Below, one piece after another: positions 51,090-60,166 of a stretch of DNA of 64,000 nucleotides; within the stretch, counting starts at the first letter, position 1, and the number at the start of each line of letters is the position of its first letter. This DNA is from an uncultured Eubacteriales bacterium (GTDB lineage: Bacteria; Bacillota; Clostridia; Oscillospirales; CAG-272), in contig CAKRYT010000006.1 in assembly GCA_934432675.1 (NCBI GenBank), positions 62,001-126,000 on the forward strand. Reading direction: 5' to 3'. The notes beneath the pieces are model-generated. The model worked only from the letters and a program-made list of their open reading frames with translations. It had not been told where the DNA came from and did no database searches. Made by a program: the position numbers and the translations under genes.

Positions 51090-51790
51090 CACTCAATCTC
51101 GTCGACGGGCTTTGCCTCGGCGTTGCATTCCGTCCGTTCCACCGTGCCGTTCTTGACGTGGATGACGCGGTCTGCCATCGCGGTCAGGGCACTGTTGTGT
51201 GTGATGATGACCACCGTCATCCCGGTCTTTCTCGCGGTGTCCTGCAACAAGCGCAGGATCTGTTTCCCAGTGACGTAGTCGAGCGCGCCCGTCGGCTCGT
51301 CGCACAGGAGCAGGCGCGGCTTTTTGGCAAGGGCGCGCGCAATGGAGACGCGCTGTTGTTCTCCGCCGGAGAGTTGGGCGGGGAAGTTGCGGCATCGGTC
51401 GGCGAGCCCCACCTCCGTGAGGATCTCGGCGGCGTCCGTTTCCACGTGGCTGATGTGCGTCGCCATTTCGACGTTTTCGAGTGCCGTCAGGTTCTGGATG
51501 AGGTTGTAGAACTGGAAGACGAAACCGACCTCGTAACGGCGGTAAGCGGTGAGTTCCCGCACGCCGAGGCGGGAGATGTCCCGCCCGCCGACGAAAACCT
51601 CGCCCTCGGTCAGGGTGTCCATACCGCCGAGGATGTTGAGCAGCGTGGTTTTGCCCGCACCCGAGGGGCCGACAATCACGCAGAGTTCGCCCTCGTCGAT
51701 GACAAAATCGGCATCGTGCAGGGCGTTGATCCTGACCTCGCCCATGGTATAGGTCTTGCTGACGTGACGGAATTCGATGAAATGTTCCAT
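51086..51790 (-). CDS. ABC transporter ATP-binding protein, LolD/MacB type
   Basis: 234-residue ATPase. Walker A is GPSGAGKTT (41-49), the signature LSGGEQQRVSIARAL, Walker B LLLCDEPTGALD, and the H-loop IITHNSALTAMADRVI. The GALD and HNSAL features are those of the MacB/LolD export family. AAAGGAGA precedes the ATG. It is the first gene of a two-gene unit with the FtsX-like permease, whose start it overlaps. Confidence 0.92.
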   Translation of the reverse strand: MEHFIEFRHVSKTYTMGEVRINALHDADFVIDEGELCVIVGPSGAGKTTLLNILGGMDTLTEGEVFVGGRDISRLGVRELTAYRRYEVGFVFQFYNLIQNLTALENVEMATHISHVETDAAEILTEVGLADRCRNFPAQLSGGEQQRVSIARALAKKPRLLLCDEPTGALDYVTGKQILRLLQDTARKTGMTVVIITHNSALTAMADRVIHVKNGTVERTECNAEAKPVDEIEW

Positions 51791-51839
51791 GACCGCGTCT
51801 CCTTTGTGACATGATGGTTTTTCTATATCCTATACAAGA

Positions 51840-51868
51840 GATATGAAAGAACTGTGAACGGGTGTCAA
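51840..51868 (-). promoter_or_regulatory. Possible promoter of the ABC exporter pair
   Basis: On the minus strand TTGACA (51863-51868) and, 17 bp on, CATATC (51840-51845). The -35 is perfect and the -10 poor. Confidence 0.45.
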
Positions 51869-51977
51869 ATAAACGACGTTTTTTCACAGAATGCGACCCG
51901 GGACGGAGAGTCGCCGCCCATCATATACTGAAAGCAGAATGACCGGTCGGAAAAACGACAAGGAAAGGAAAGCGGAA

Positions 51978-53321
51978 ATGTCGGAATATGTGATAAACGG
52001 AGGGACGCCCCTCGTCGGTGAGATCGAGGTCTCCGGGGCAAAGAACGGGGCACTTCCGCTTTTGTTTGCGTCCGTTTTGGCGGGAGGTGCCTGTACCTAT
52101 TACCATGTGCCGGATATCGGGGACGTGCGGCTGGCACTCCGTATTCTCTCGGAGATGGGCGCGCGCGTGACGCGCCCGGGGGCACACACCGTGACGGTGA
52201 ACGCCCGTTACCTGTCCCCCGAGGCGGCCCCGCGGCATCTGACTGCCGGGATGCGCGCCTCCTCCTACCTGCTCGGGGCTTGCCTCGGCCGGTTCGGGTA
52301 CGCGGCGGAGCCGGCGACGGGCGGGTGCGATTTCGGTAACCGCCCGCTCAATTGCCACTACGGGGTGTTCCATGCCCTGGGGGCACGGGGAGAAGGGGAA
52401 CTCTATGCTCCGCCGGGCGGGCTGACCGGTGGTCGTTACGTCTTCCCGCAGGTGTCGGTCGGCGCGACGGTGAACGGGCTTTTTGCCGCCTGCCGCGCGA
52501 GTGGTGTCACGCATCTCTCCAACTGCGCGACCGAGAGTCACGTCGGGGACCTCATACGGTTTCTCCTGGCACTGGGGGCCGACATCCGCGGGGTCGGTAC
52601 GCCGGAACTCGTGATACGCGGCCGCCCCCACCTCGGCAAAACCTCGTTCGTCGTTTCCCCCGACGAGATCGAGGCGGGGACCTATCTGCTCGCGGGTGCG
52701 GCGACGGCAGGAGACGTGACGGTGACGGGCATACGCCCCTGTGACCTCGCGCCCCTCACCGATGTGCTTGTCCGTGCGGGGTGCCGCGTAGACACCGCCC
52801 CCGACCGCGTGCGCGTGCGCCGCGGGGACGTTTTTTCGGGGGTCACCGTGGAGACGGCACCCGCCCCCGGCTTTCCGACCGATCTGCACCCGCAGACGGT
52901 GGCGGCACTCTGCTTTGCCGCGGGGGAGAGCCGCGTGACCGAGCGGGTCTGGCAGGAACGCTTCCGTTACACGGGGGAACTGGCAAAGATGGGTGCCGCG
53001 TTTACTCGTGAGGGGCAGACGCTGACGCTCCGCCCCGCCGCCATGCACGCGGCGGACGTCACGGCGACGGACCTGCGGGGCGGTGCCGCCCTCGCCATCG
53101 CCGCTCTCGCCGTTCCGGGGGCGTCCCGCCTCACCGGGTGCGAACTGATCGAGCGGGGCTACGAGGATTTTACCGGGAAACTCCGCCGTCTCGGCGGGGA
53201 CGTCCGGATGTCAGCGGTGCCTCCGTCTCGCCCGCCGCGGGCGGGCGAGAAAACCGCCGAGCAGCGCGAGGAGGAAGACGGCGGGGACACCCGCGCAACG
53301 GACGGCGACGGGCAGGGTTGA
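51978..53321 (+). CDS. murA: UDP-N-acetylglucosamine 1-carboxyvinyltransferase
   Basis: 447-residue enzyme for the first committed step of peptidoglycan synthesis, adding enolpyruvate to UDP-GlcNAc. Key residues: Lys22/Asn23 in SGAKNGALP, catalytic Cys117 in GGCDFGNRP (so fosfomycin-type inhibition is expected), Arg122, PTDLHPQTVA and DLRGGAALAIAALA. The family normally ends near GYEDFTGKLRRLGGDVR; here about 35 charged, low-complexity residues follow, and this tail overlaps the opposite-strand gene at 53211-53615. The start ATG has AAGGAAAGG upstream. Confidence 0.9.
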   Translation: MSEYVINGGTPLVGEIEVSGAKNGALPLLFASVLAGGACTYYHVPDIGDVRLALRILSEMGARVTRPGAHTVTVNARYLSPEAAPRHLTAGMRASSYLLGACLGRFGYAAEPATGGCDFGNRPLNCHYGVFHALGARGEGELYAPPGGLTGGRYVFPQVSVGATVNGLFAACRASGVTHLSNCATESHVGDLIRFLLALGADIRGVGTPELVIRGRPHLGKTSFVVSPDEIEAGTYLLAGAATAGDVTVTGIRPCDLAPLTDVLVRAGCRVDTAPDRVRVRRGDVFSGVTVETAPAPGFPTDLHPQTVAALCFAAGESRVTERVWQERFRYTGELAKMGAAFTREGQTLTLRPAAMHAADVTATDLRGGAALAIAALAVPGASRLTGCELIERGYEDFTGKLRRLGGDVRMSAVPPSRPPRAGEKTAEQREEEDGGDTRATDGDGQG

Positions 53322-53615
53322 GCCCGGGACGGCGAGCCCGCCGGCACCGATGAGGACGGCGAAAATCGCCCCCGCGATAAGGGCGGGGAACAGGGAGTCA
53401 TGCCGCCACATACGGACGGTGCAGATCCCGAGCATAAGTGCCGTCAGACCGAGGCAGGCGAGCCCCGCGGGGAGCAGATGGGCGGTCGGGTCCTGCGAGC
53501 GCAGCAGGACGGCACTGACCGCTATCACCAGCAATGCTCCGAAGAGGAGCGCGATGCCTCCGCCGAACAAAATCGATTTTAACAGTGATGGTTGCTTTCT
53601 GTGCCTTTTTTCCAC
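53211..53615 (-). CDS. Small membrane protein, TIGR04086-like
   Basis: 134-residue protein with four hydrophobic helices (about 13-35, 44-66, 74-95 and 100-124) and a basic end, RPRRARRRHR. Size and layout match the TIGR04086 (YrzE-like) membrane proteins often found near yajC in Clostridia; this is tentative. It starts at GTG with GGAGG 6 bp upstream, a convincing site. Its last ~110 bp lie antisense to the murA tail. Confidence 0.7.
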   Translation of the reverse strand: MEKRHRKQPSLLKSILFGGGIALLFGALLVIAVSAVLLRSQDPTAHLLPAGLACLGLTALMLGICTVRMWRHDSLFPALIAGAIFAVLIGAGGLAVPGSTLPVAVRCAGVPAVFLLALLGGFLARPRRARRRHR

Positions 53616-53709
53616 GGTACACCTCCGGTGGCTGTGATTGCTTCACTGTATGCGTGTGCCCGGCGGATTATGCCGTCGCCCCCGCTCCTCCGTCTTGCCG
53701 TGACTTTTT

Positions 53710-53743
53710 CCCCCGCGGGTCACCCGCGGGGGCATTTTGTTTT
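53710..53743 (+). terminator. Terminator upstream of the opp operon
   Basis: 10-bp stem CCCCCGCGGG/CCCGCGGGGG, loop TCA, then CATTTTGTTTT. It would end plus-strand murA transcription, which must run across the antisense gene. The rest of 53616-53914 has a TATAAA box at 53810 without a good -35; the opp promoter is not clear. Confidence 0.75.
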
Positions 53744-53914
53744 CCGAATGCTTGCAAAAATCGCATTTTTTGGTGTCGCACGCCGCTCCCGCATTGCTCG
53801 GAAACGAGGTATAAAATGCATCGGTCGGCCCACACTTCATGGTGTGATATTTCGTTTTGCAAACGGGGTTTGTCGGGCGACAGATACCGGCGGGCAAAAT
53901 GCGGAGGTTAAAAA

Positions 53915-56077
53915 ATGAAAAGAATCGGCAAGCAAGCGTTGCTGCTTTTGGTGACGGCGGGGATCCTGCTGTCCCTCGGCGGTTGTAAAAAGGGACCCGG
54001 CGGCGGCTCGGGGCTCTCCGATCCGTACGCGGACAAGACACACGCGGAGGTGTCGGAACTGCTCTACGAAGAGGTGCTCGGGGAGTTCTATGATTACTAC
54101 ACGCGTGCGACGGAGGCGGCGACCGTCTCCGAGCGGTACGCACTCATGGCGATTGCGGAGGCGAAACTGCTCGGCTCCGGTGTGATGCTGCCTTCCACGG
54201 CAAACGGCGGTAACTACGCGATTTCCCGCGTTGCGCCGCGCACCGTCACGTCGGTGCTTTGGGGCAGTGACGAGTTCCGTTTCCATAATGCACTGGTAGT
54301 CAAGGGCAATCCGCTCCGCCGCACGGAGGTGGAGGAGATGAAGGCAGAGTGGGCGAAACGCCGCGGTACGGGCAACTACGAGGCGTGGGCAAAGTCGTAT
54401 CTGAAAGGGAAGGGCTATACGCTCGGCGACACTTACGACTATGCCTATACCGCCGACCCCACGACCTGGGACTGGCATAACACCAACCAGAGCCCCGACT
54501 TCCGCGCGCTCGTCAATCTGTACGACGGGCTGTACGAATACGATGCGGAAAACCGGCAGATGCCCGCCCTTGCGACTTCGCACGAGGTCTCGGAGGACGG
54601 TCTGACCTACACGTTCCATATCCGCCCGGGCGTGCAATGGGTGAATTACCAGGGGACACCGATCGAGGAGGTCACCGCGACGAGTTTTGTCCGCGGTTTT
54701 CAACATCTGCTGGACGCGGGCGCAGGACTGGAAGCCCTGGTGGACGGCGTCGTCCGCGGGGTCTCGGCATACCTCGGGGACGAGGTCACGGACTTTAACG
54801 CCGTCGGTGTGCGGGCACCCGACCGCTACACGCTGGTATATGAACTCGAAAAGCCGTGTTCGTATTTTCCCACCATGTTGAGTTACGCCCTGTTCGCCCC
54901 GATCAGCGAGGCATACTTCCTTGCGAACGGCGGTGCCTTCGGCAGAGCCGCCTTTGCGGAGGCGGCGGCGAAGAGTGCCTACACCTACGGCACCTCCCCC
55001 GAGAAGATTGCCTATTGCGGTCCGTATCTCGTCACTTCGACCACCGCGGAAAACTCGGTGATCTTCGGTGCCAACCCCGCCTATTGGAACAAAAACAATA
55101 TCAATATCCGCAAGATTACCTGGACGTTCGTTTCCGGGCAGGAACCGACGCAGGCGTACGATCTCATGCGGGCGGGCAAACTCTCGGGTGCCGGGCTGAA
55201 CGCCAACTCGCTCGCCAAGGCGCGGGAAAACGGAGATTTCGATAAGTATGCGTACGTTTCCGGCGTGGATGCAAATGCCTTCCCCGTATTTTATAATCTG
55301 TACCGCAAGCAATACGCCAACTATAACGATTCGACCGTTGCCGTCTCCACACTGACGGAGGACGAGCGCGTCAGGGCCAACCTCGCGATGCGTAACCGCC
55401 GTTTCCGTATGGCACTCGTGACCTCGCTGGACCGCGCGGCGGAGAATGCGACGCTCACGGGGGATGACCTCAAATACACCAGTCTCGTGAACTCCTATAC
55501 ACCCGGCAATTTCGTCAGCCTCGACGAAGACGTGACGGTGCGCGTCGGTGACGAGGAGAGACTCTTCCCCGCGGGCACGTATTACGGTGCCATCGTGCAG
55601 GCGCAACTGGACGCGGACGGGGTCGCCGTGCGGGTGTGGGATCCTGCGGCGGAGGGCGGTGCCGGGTCGTCCACCGGTTTTGACGGGTGGTATAACGCAG
55701 AGAATGCCGCGGCATACCTCGCGCAGGCGGTTGAGGAGTTGCAGGGGCAGGGGGTAGAGATCAGCCGTGACCGTCCGATCGTTCTCGAAATGCCGTACTG
55801 TGACATCAGTGAGCCTTATTCCAACCGTGCGAACGCGTTTAAGCAGTCGGTCGAGGCATCGCTCGGCGGGCAGGTCGTGATCCGCCTCGTGAAGACGGGC
55901 GGCTCCAACGCGTCGAACTGGTATTACGCGGGCTTTTATCCCCCCTCGGGGCATCTCATGAACTATCATATTTTTGACGGCTGTGGCTGGGGCCCTGACT
56001 ACGGCGACCCCGCGACGTACCTGGACACCATGCTCCCGCAGAGCGGCGGCATGGCGAAAAATATCGGTCTTTTCTGA
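53915..56077 (+). CDS. oppA: Oligopeptide ABC transporter substrate-binding lipoprotein, termini apparently permuted
   Basis: 720-residue family 5 solute-binding lipoprotein. The lipobox is LGGC with Cys24. Residues about 30-175 (ERYALMAIAEAKLLGSGVMLP, YAISRVAPRT, LWGSDEFRF) look like the normal C-terminal part of OppA. The normal N-terminal part starts near 185 (TTWDWHNTNQSPDFRALVNLYDGLYEYD, then SEDGLTYTFHIRPGVQW). The protein then stops after CGWGPDYGDPATYLDTMLP and ~12 more residues, exactly where standard OppA would enter the segment seen at the front. GGAGG precedes the ATG. It heads a five-gene operon for peptide uptake. Confidence 0.87.
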   Translation: MKRIGKQALLLLVTAGILLSLGGCKKGPGGGSGLSDPYADKTHAEVSELLYEEVLGEFYDYYTRATEAATVSERYALMAIAEAKLLGSGVMLPSTANGGNYAISRVAPRTVTSVLWGSDEFRFHNALVVKGNPLRRTEVEEMKAEWAKRRGTGNYEAWAKSYLKGKGYTLGDTYDYAYTADPTTWDWHNTNQSPDFRALVNLYDGLYEYDAENRQMPALATSHEVSEDGLTYTFHIRPGVQWVNYQGTPIEEVTATSFVRGFQHLLDAGAGLEALVDGVVRGVSAYLGDEVTDFNAVGVRAPDRYTLVYELEKPCSYFPTMLSYALFAPISEAYFLANGGAFGRAAFAEAAAKSAYTYGTSPEKIAYCGPYLVTSTTAENSVIFGANPAYWNKNNINIRKITWTFVSGQEPTQAYDLMRAGKLSGAGLNANSLAKARENGDFDKYAYVSGVDANAFPVFYNLYRKQYANYNDSTVAVSTLTEDERVRANLAMRNRRFRMALVTSLDRAAENATLTGDDLKYTSLVNSYTPGNFVSLDEDVTVRVGDEERLFPAGTYYGAIVQAQLDADGVAVRVWDPAAEGGAGSSTGFDGWYNAENAAAYLAQAVEELQGQGVEISRDRPIVLEMPYCDISEPYSNRANAFKQSVEASLGGQVVIRLVKTGGSNASNWYYAGFYPPSGHLMNYHIFDGCGWGPDYGDPATYLDTMLPQSGGMAKNIGLF

Positions 56078-56152
56078 AAACGGTCGTCACCGTCCGGGGC
56101 GGCGGGCGCACACTGCCCGCCGCGTGCCCCGACGAGAGGGGAGGAGGAGCCT

Positions 56153-57754
56153 ATGGCGAAATATCTGGTCAAGCGTCTTTTGCGCGGCATCGTGTCCGTC
56201 GTCATCGTCGTCACGATCGTCATGCTGCTCATCTATACGCTCATGGACCGCGACCTCATTTTCGCGAGGGACGCGCAGTTTACCAAGCGATATAACAACG
56301 ACCGCGTACTGTACCGGTACACGCAGTGGGAGCGTTTCGGATACCTCGATTACGTGTCCTTCGGGGAATACCTGACGGAACTTGCCCGGGCGGGCGAGAT
56401 CGACGAGGAGACGCACGCGGCGGCGGTCGCCATCGGGAGACGGGCGGAGGAGGATACGGCGATCGCCCGTGAATATGCGGCGCGTTTCCGCCGCGACTAT
56501 GAGGCGCGCGGTTACACGGTCGAGCGGCTGGATGCCGTCATGCTGAATAAAAACAAGGTGGACGTCGGCGGTAAGCAGCAACTGTTTGCGTATAAGGACA
56601 AAAGCGTCTTTTCCCGCCTTTTCTCCTTTTTCGGCGGTATCGTCCACGTGGATAACATCCATTACGTGAAGGACGACATCGCGGACCGCGGGCTCACGTT
56701 TACCCTCTATGACCCGGTCTACAACACGGAGGAGGGGAGCGGTGCGCTGCTCAAAAAGAAGTTTTCACCTGCCATCATGGGGCGTGGCACCGAGCACAAA
56801 TACCTTCTGTATTTTGACGGGCAGTTCCCGTACGTGCATGAAAATCTGGTGACAATCCGCCTCGGGCTGTCCTACACCGTCAATCAGAACGTCGACGTGG
56901 CGGATACCATGACGGAGCCACAGGGGGGATACGTCACGTCCCGCGTCGTCTATCCGACGGGGCTCTCCGAAGAGAGCGCGAACGATCTGCACACCGCGAC
57001 CTACGCTTACGCCGGTGCGCGGGAGGTCTCGCCTCTGTACGCCGACCGCTATACGGACGACTATATCAACGTGCGCGCCGTCAAGGCGAACAAGTCGAAA
57101 CTCGGCTATTCCTTTACCATCGGTATCGTGGCGTCGGTTGCGGCGTACGTCATCGCCGTCCCTCTCGGGATTCTCATGGCGAGGCGGAAAGACCGTTTCG
57201 TCGATCGGCTTGGTACCGCCTATATCGTTTTCATTCTCGCGGTCCCGTCGCTTGCGTATATCTTTATCTTCAAGGCGATCGGCGGACGGCTCGGACTGCC
57301 GACCTCTTTCGGTATGGAGGGGGAGACGACCCTCATGTATCTGCTCCCCATCCTTTCTCTCGCACTGCCGTCCGTCGCGGGGCTGGTCAAGTGGTTGCGA
57401 CGTTATACCATCGATCAGATGAATGCGGATTACGTCAGATTTGCGCGGGCAGAGGGGCTCTCCGAGCGGGAGGTCTTCCGCCGCCACATTCTCAAAAATG
57501 CGGCGATACCGATGCTGCACGGCATCCCCGCGAGCATCCTCGGGTGCCTCGTCGGTGCCATCATCACGGAGCGGGTATATCTCGTCCCCGGTGCGGGGAA
57601 TCTCCTGACCACCGCCATCAACATGAACGACAATGCGGTCATCGTCGGGCTGACCATGTTTTATGCGGTCCTCTCCATCGTTTCTCTCATCCTCGGGGAC
57701 CTGCTCATGGCATCGGCGGATCCGCGTATCTCTTTTTCGGGTAAAGCGAGGTGA
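56153..57754 (+). CDS. oppB: Oligopeptide ABC transporter permease OppB with large extracellular domain
   Basis: 533-residue permease. After TM1 (about 9-30) comes a ~285-residue extracytoplasmic region, then five helices (from about 325) with the EAA loop YVRFARAEGLSEREVFRRHILKNA. Standard OppB is ~310 residues; long-loop versions such as the pneumococcal AmiC exist in Gram-positives. GGAGGAG precedes the ATG. It overlaps the oppC region by a GTGA. Confidence 0.92.
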   Translation: MAKYLVKRLLRGIVSVVIVVTIVMLLIYTLMDRDLIFARDAQFTKRYNNDRVLYRYTQWERFGYLDYVSFGEYLTELARAGEIDEETHAAAVAIGRRAEEDTAIAREYAARFRRDYEARGYTVERLDAVMLNKNKVDVGGKQQLFAYKDKSVFSRLFSFFGGIVHVDNIHYVKDDIADRGLTFTLYDPVYNTEEGSGALLKKKFSPAIMGRGTEHKYLLYFDGQFPYVHENLVTIRLGLSYTVNQNVDVADTMTEPQGGYVTSRVVYPTGLSEESANDLHTATYAYAGAREVSPLYADRYTDDYINVRAVKANKSKLGYSFTIGIVASVAAYVIAVPLGILMARRKDRFVDRLGTAYIVFILAVPSLAYIFIFKAIGGRLGLPTSFGMEGETTLMYLLPILSLALPSVAGLVKWLRRYTIDQMNADYVRFARAEGLSEREVFRRHILKNAAIPMLHGIPASILGCLVGAIITERVYLVPGAGNLLTTAINMNDNAVIVGLTMFYAVLSIVSLILGDLLMASADPRISFSGKAR

Positions 57755-57759
57755 ACGAT

Positions 57760-58737
57760 ATGCAAAACGACGGGGCAGAGACGGGGGCACTCGGTCTGAC
57801 GGATGCGGAACTGTTCTCCCGTGTGGAGACGGACGCGTCGGATGCCGAGCATATTGCAGCACCGCGGTACTCCTACTGGAAGTCGGTCTTCCGCGTCTTC
57901 TTCCGCAAGCGACTGAACATCGTTATCCTCGTGATCCTGGCGGTTTTGATCGTGTTCGCATATGTCTACCCCATGTTCTCGGGGTACGACAAGTATCAGA
58001 ACGTGCTGGTGGAGAACGGTAAGCACCTGACCCCCTCGGCGGCGATGGACAAGTACGGTCACAATATCCACTGGATCTTCGGCGCGGGTGGGGTCGGAGA
58101 ATCGACCTTTGATGCCCTGTGGAGCGGCGCGCGTATTTCGCTGACCCTTGCCTTTGCGGCGGCGGCGATCAATCTGACGGTGGGCATCGTCGTCGGTGCC
58201 GTATGGGGATTTTCCAAGCGGACGGACCTCTATATGACCGAGGTCTACAACATCGTCGGCAACGTGCCGTATATCCTGCTCATTTCCGTCATCGTCATGA
58301 TTCTGTCGGCAAACTTCTGGACGATGGTGTTCGCGCTGACGGTGACGGGGTGGCTCTCCATCGCGTACTTCATCCGCACGCAGGTGGTCATCGTCCGCGA
58401 CAGGGAATACAACCTTGCCTCCCGCTGTCTCGGCACCTCGACGTTCCGTATCGCGATGAAGAATATCCTGCCCTTTATGGTGTCGGTCATCGTGACGGTG
58501 GCGGCGACGGAGATCCCCTCGTATATCTCCTATGAAGTGTTCCTGTCCTATATCGGGCTCTCCATGTCGGATATGTCGCTCGGGAAACTCATCTACGCCG
58601 CGGAGGGGTCGATGCTGACGCCGGGATTCCGCTTTGAATTTTGGAGTCCGGTCGCCGTCGCCTCCGTGATTACCGTTGTCCTTTATGTGGTGGGGCAGAA
58701 CCTCGGTGACGCCTCCGATCCGAGGACGCATATGTGA
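57760..58737 (+). CDS. oppC: Oligopeptide ABC transporter permease OppC
   Basis: 325-residue permease, partner of OppB. A ~45-residue cytoplasmic N-terminus is followed by TM1 (about 50-70), an extracellular segment and five helices, with the EAA loop YNLASRCLGTSTFRIAMKNILP. The ATG at 57760 has GAGGT 7 bp upstream; a GTG at 57751 overlapping the oppB stop is the alternative. It ends 7 bp before oppD. Confidence 0.92.
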   Translation: MQNDGAETGALGLTDAELFSRVETDASDAEHIAAPRYSYWKSVFRVFFRKRLNIVILVILAVLIVFAYVYPMFSGYDKYQNVLVENGKHLTPSAAMDKYGHNIHWIFGAGGVGESTFDALWSGARISLTLAFAAAAINLTVGIVVGAVWGFSKRTDLYMTEVYNIVGNVPYILLISVIVMILSANFWTMVFALTVTGWLSIAYFIRTQVVIVRDREYNLASRCLGTSTFRIAMKNILPFMVSVIVTVAATEIPSYISYEVFLSYIGLSMSDMSLGKLIYAAEGSMLTPGFRFEFWSPVAVASVITVVLYVVGQNLGDASDPRTHM

Positions 58738-58744
58738 GGGAAAC

Positions 58745-60166
58745 ATGGAGAAGAAAAAAGTGCTCCTGTCCGTTCGGGATTTGGAGGTGCGATTCCGCGT
58801 CCGCGGCAGGACCCTGACGGCGATCCGCGGGGTGTCGCTCGATATTTTCGAGGGGGAGTCCATCGCCATCGTGGGGGAGTCCGGGTCGGGTAAGTCGGTC
58901 TTTACCAAGACCTTCGCCGGGATGCTGGACGAAAACGGTACCGTCAGCCGCGGCAGTATCATCTTTTACGACGAGGAACTCGCAGACACCTCGGTGCGCC
59001 TTACCCGTGCCGTGCGCCTGCGTCTGCGGTTTCTGGAAAACAGGCTGAATGCCTATGCCCGCGCAGCGGGGGCGGCGGGGGATGCGTCGGAGTTGCCCCC
59101 AGAGATACGGGAGAGAAACGCGTGCATTGCAAAGGAGATCTGGCTCTCCGTCGGGCGGATGAATGCACGCCGCCGGTGGGGGTTGCTTTTCCGTCTCCTG
59201 CGTGCCGTCGGGCGGGCGATGCGGGACGGTGCCGACCTCTCGGACGAGGAGGTGCGGAACGCGGTGTTCGACGACGTGACGTTCCGCGTGCGGTACGTGG
59301 GGGAGGACGAGGAACGCCTCCGCGGTGTCTGCGTCCTGAATCTGGCTAAGATACGGTACGACGGCGACTGGGGGCAGATCCGCGGCAGCCGTATCGCCAC
59401 GGTCTTTCAGGATCCCATGACCTCGCTCAACCCCATCCTCACCATCGGCGCGCAGATCACCTCGGTGATCCTGCGGCATCAGAAGTGCTCGGAAGGGGAG
59501 GCACGCCGCCGCGCCATCGAGATGATGCGTAAGGTGGGGATCCCGCACCCGGAGAGGCGTTTTGACGACTACCCGTTTCAGTATTCTGGCGGGATGCGTC
59601 AGCGCATCGTCATTGCCATCGCGCTCTCCTGTCAGCCGAAGATCCTCATCTGCGATGAGCCGACGACCGCGCTGGACGTCACCATCCAGGCGCAGATTCT
59701 CGAACTCCTGAAAAACTTACAGCATGAGTTCGGTTATACCATCGTGTTTATCACCCACGATCTCGGGGTGGTGGCAAACATTGCGGATCGTGTCGCCGTC
59801 CTGTACGCAGGGCAGATCGTGGAGATCGGGGAGGCGGAGGAGGTGTTCTACGATCCGAGGCATCCCTATACGTGGGCACTGCTCGCGTCACTTCCGCAAC
59901 TGGCGGAGAAGAATACGGAGCTCTATTCCGTCCGGGGGACGCCGCCCTCCCTTTACAGCGAGATCACGGGGGATCCTTTCGCGCCGCGCAATCCGTACTG
60001 CCTGCGGATTGACACCTTGCAGGAACCGCCGATGTTCGCGGTCAGCGAGACGCACGCCGCCAAAACGTGGCTGCTCGATCCGCGCGCGCCGAAGGTGGAG
60101 AAGCCGGAGGCGATCCGCGATCTTCACGAAAAACTGCGGCGTGCATTTTACGGGGAGGAGGAATGA
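58745..60166 (+). CDS. oppD: Oligopeptide ABC transporter ATPase OppD with inserted domain
   Basis: 473-residue ATPase. Walker A is GESGSGKS (about 45-52), the Q-loop FQDPMTSLNP lies near 220, the signature is YSGGMRQRIVIA and Walker B ILICDEPTTALD. In standard OppD Walker A and Q-loop are about 55 residues apart; here about 170, so there is a ~115-residue helical, charged insertion (about 85-200). The C-terminal OppD zone (HPYTWALLASLPQL) is present with RGTPPSLYSEITGDPFAPRNPYC. GAGGG precedes the ATG. The stop overlaps oppF. Confidence 0.92.
   Translation: MEKKKVLLSVRDLEVRFRVRGRTLTAIRGVSLDIFEGESIAIVGESGSGKSVFTKTFAGMLDENGTVSRGSIIFYDEELADTSVRLTRAVRLRLRFLENRLNAYARAAGAAGDASELPPEIRERNACIAKEIWLSVGRMNARRRWGLLFRLLRAVGRAMRDGADLSDEEVRNAVFDDVTFRVRYVGEDEERLRGVCVLNLAKIRYDGDWGQIRGSRIATVFQDPMTSLNPILTIGAQITSVILRHQKCSEGEARRRAIEMMRKVGIPHPERRFDDYPFQYSGGMRQRIVIAIALSCQPKILICDEPTTALDVTIQAQILELLKNLQHEFGYTIVFITHDLGVVANIADRVAVLYAGQIVEIGEAEEVFYDPRHPYTWALLASLPQLAEKNTELYSVRGTPPSLYSEITGDPFAPRNPYCLRIDTLQEPPMFAVSETHAAKTWLLDPRAPKVEKPEAIRDLHEKLRRAFYGEEE

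Noticed and set aside
53643..54143. Possible small minus-strand gene upstream of oppA
   Set aside because: It overlaps the oppA start and has Arg/Pro-rich shadow composition without a ribosome site.
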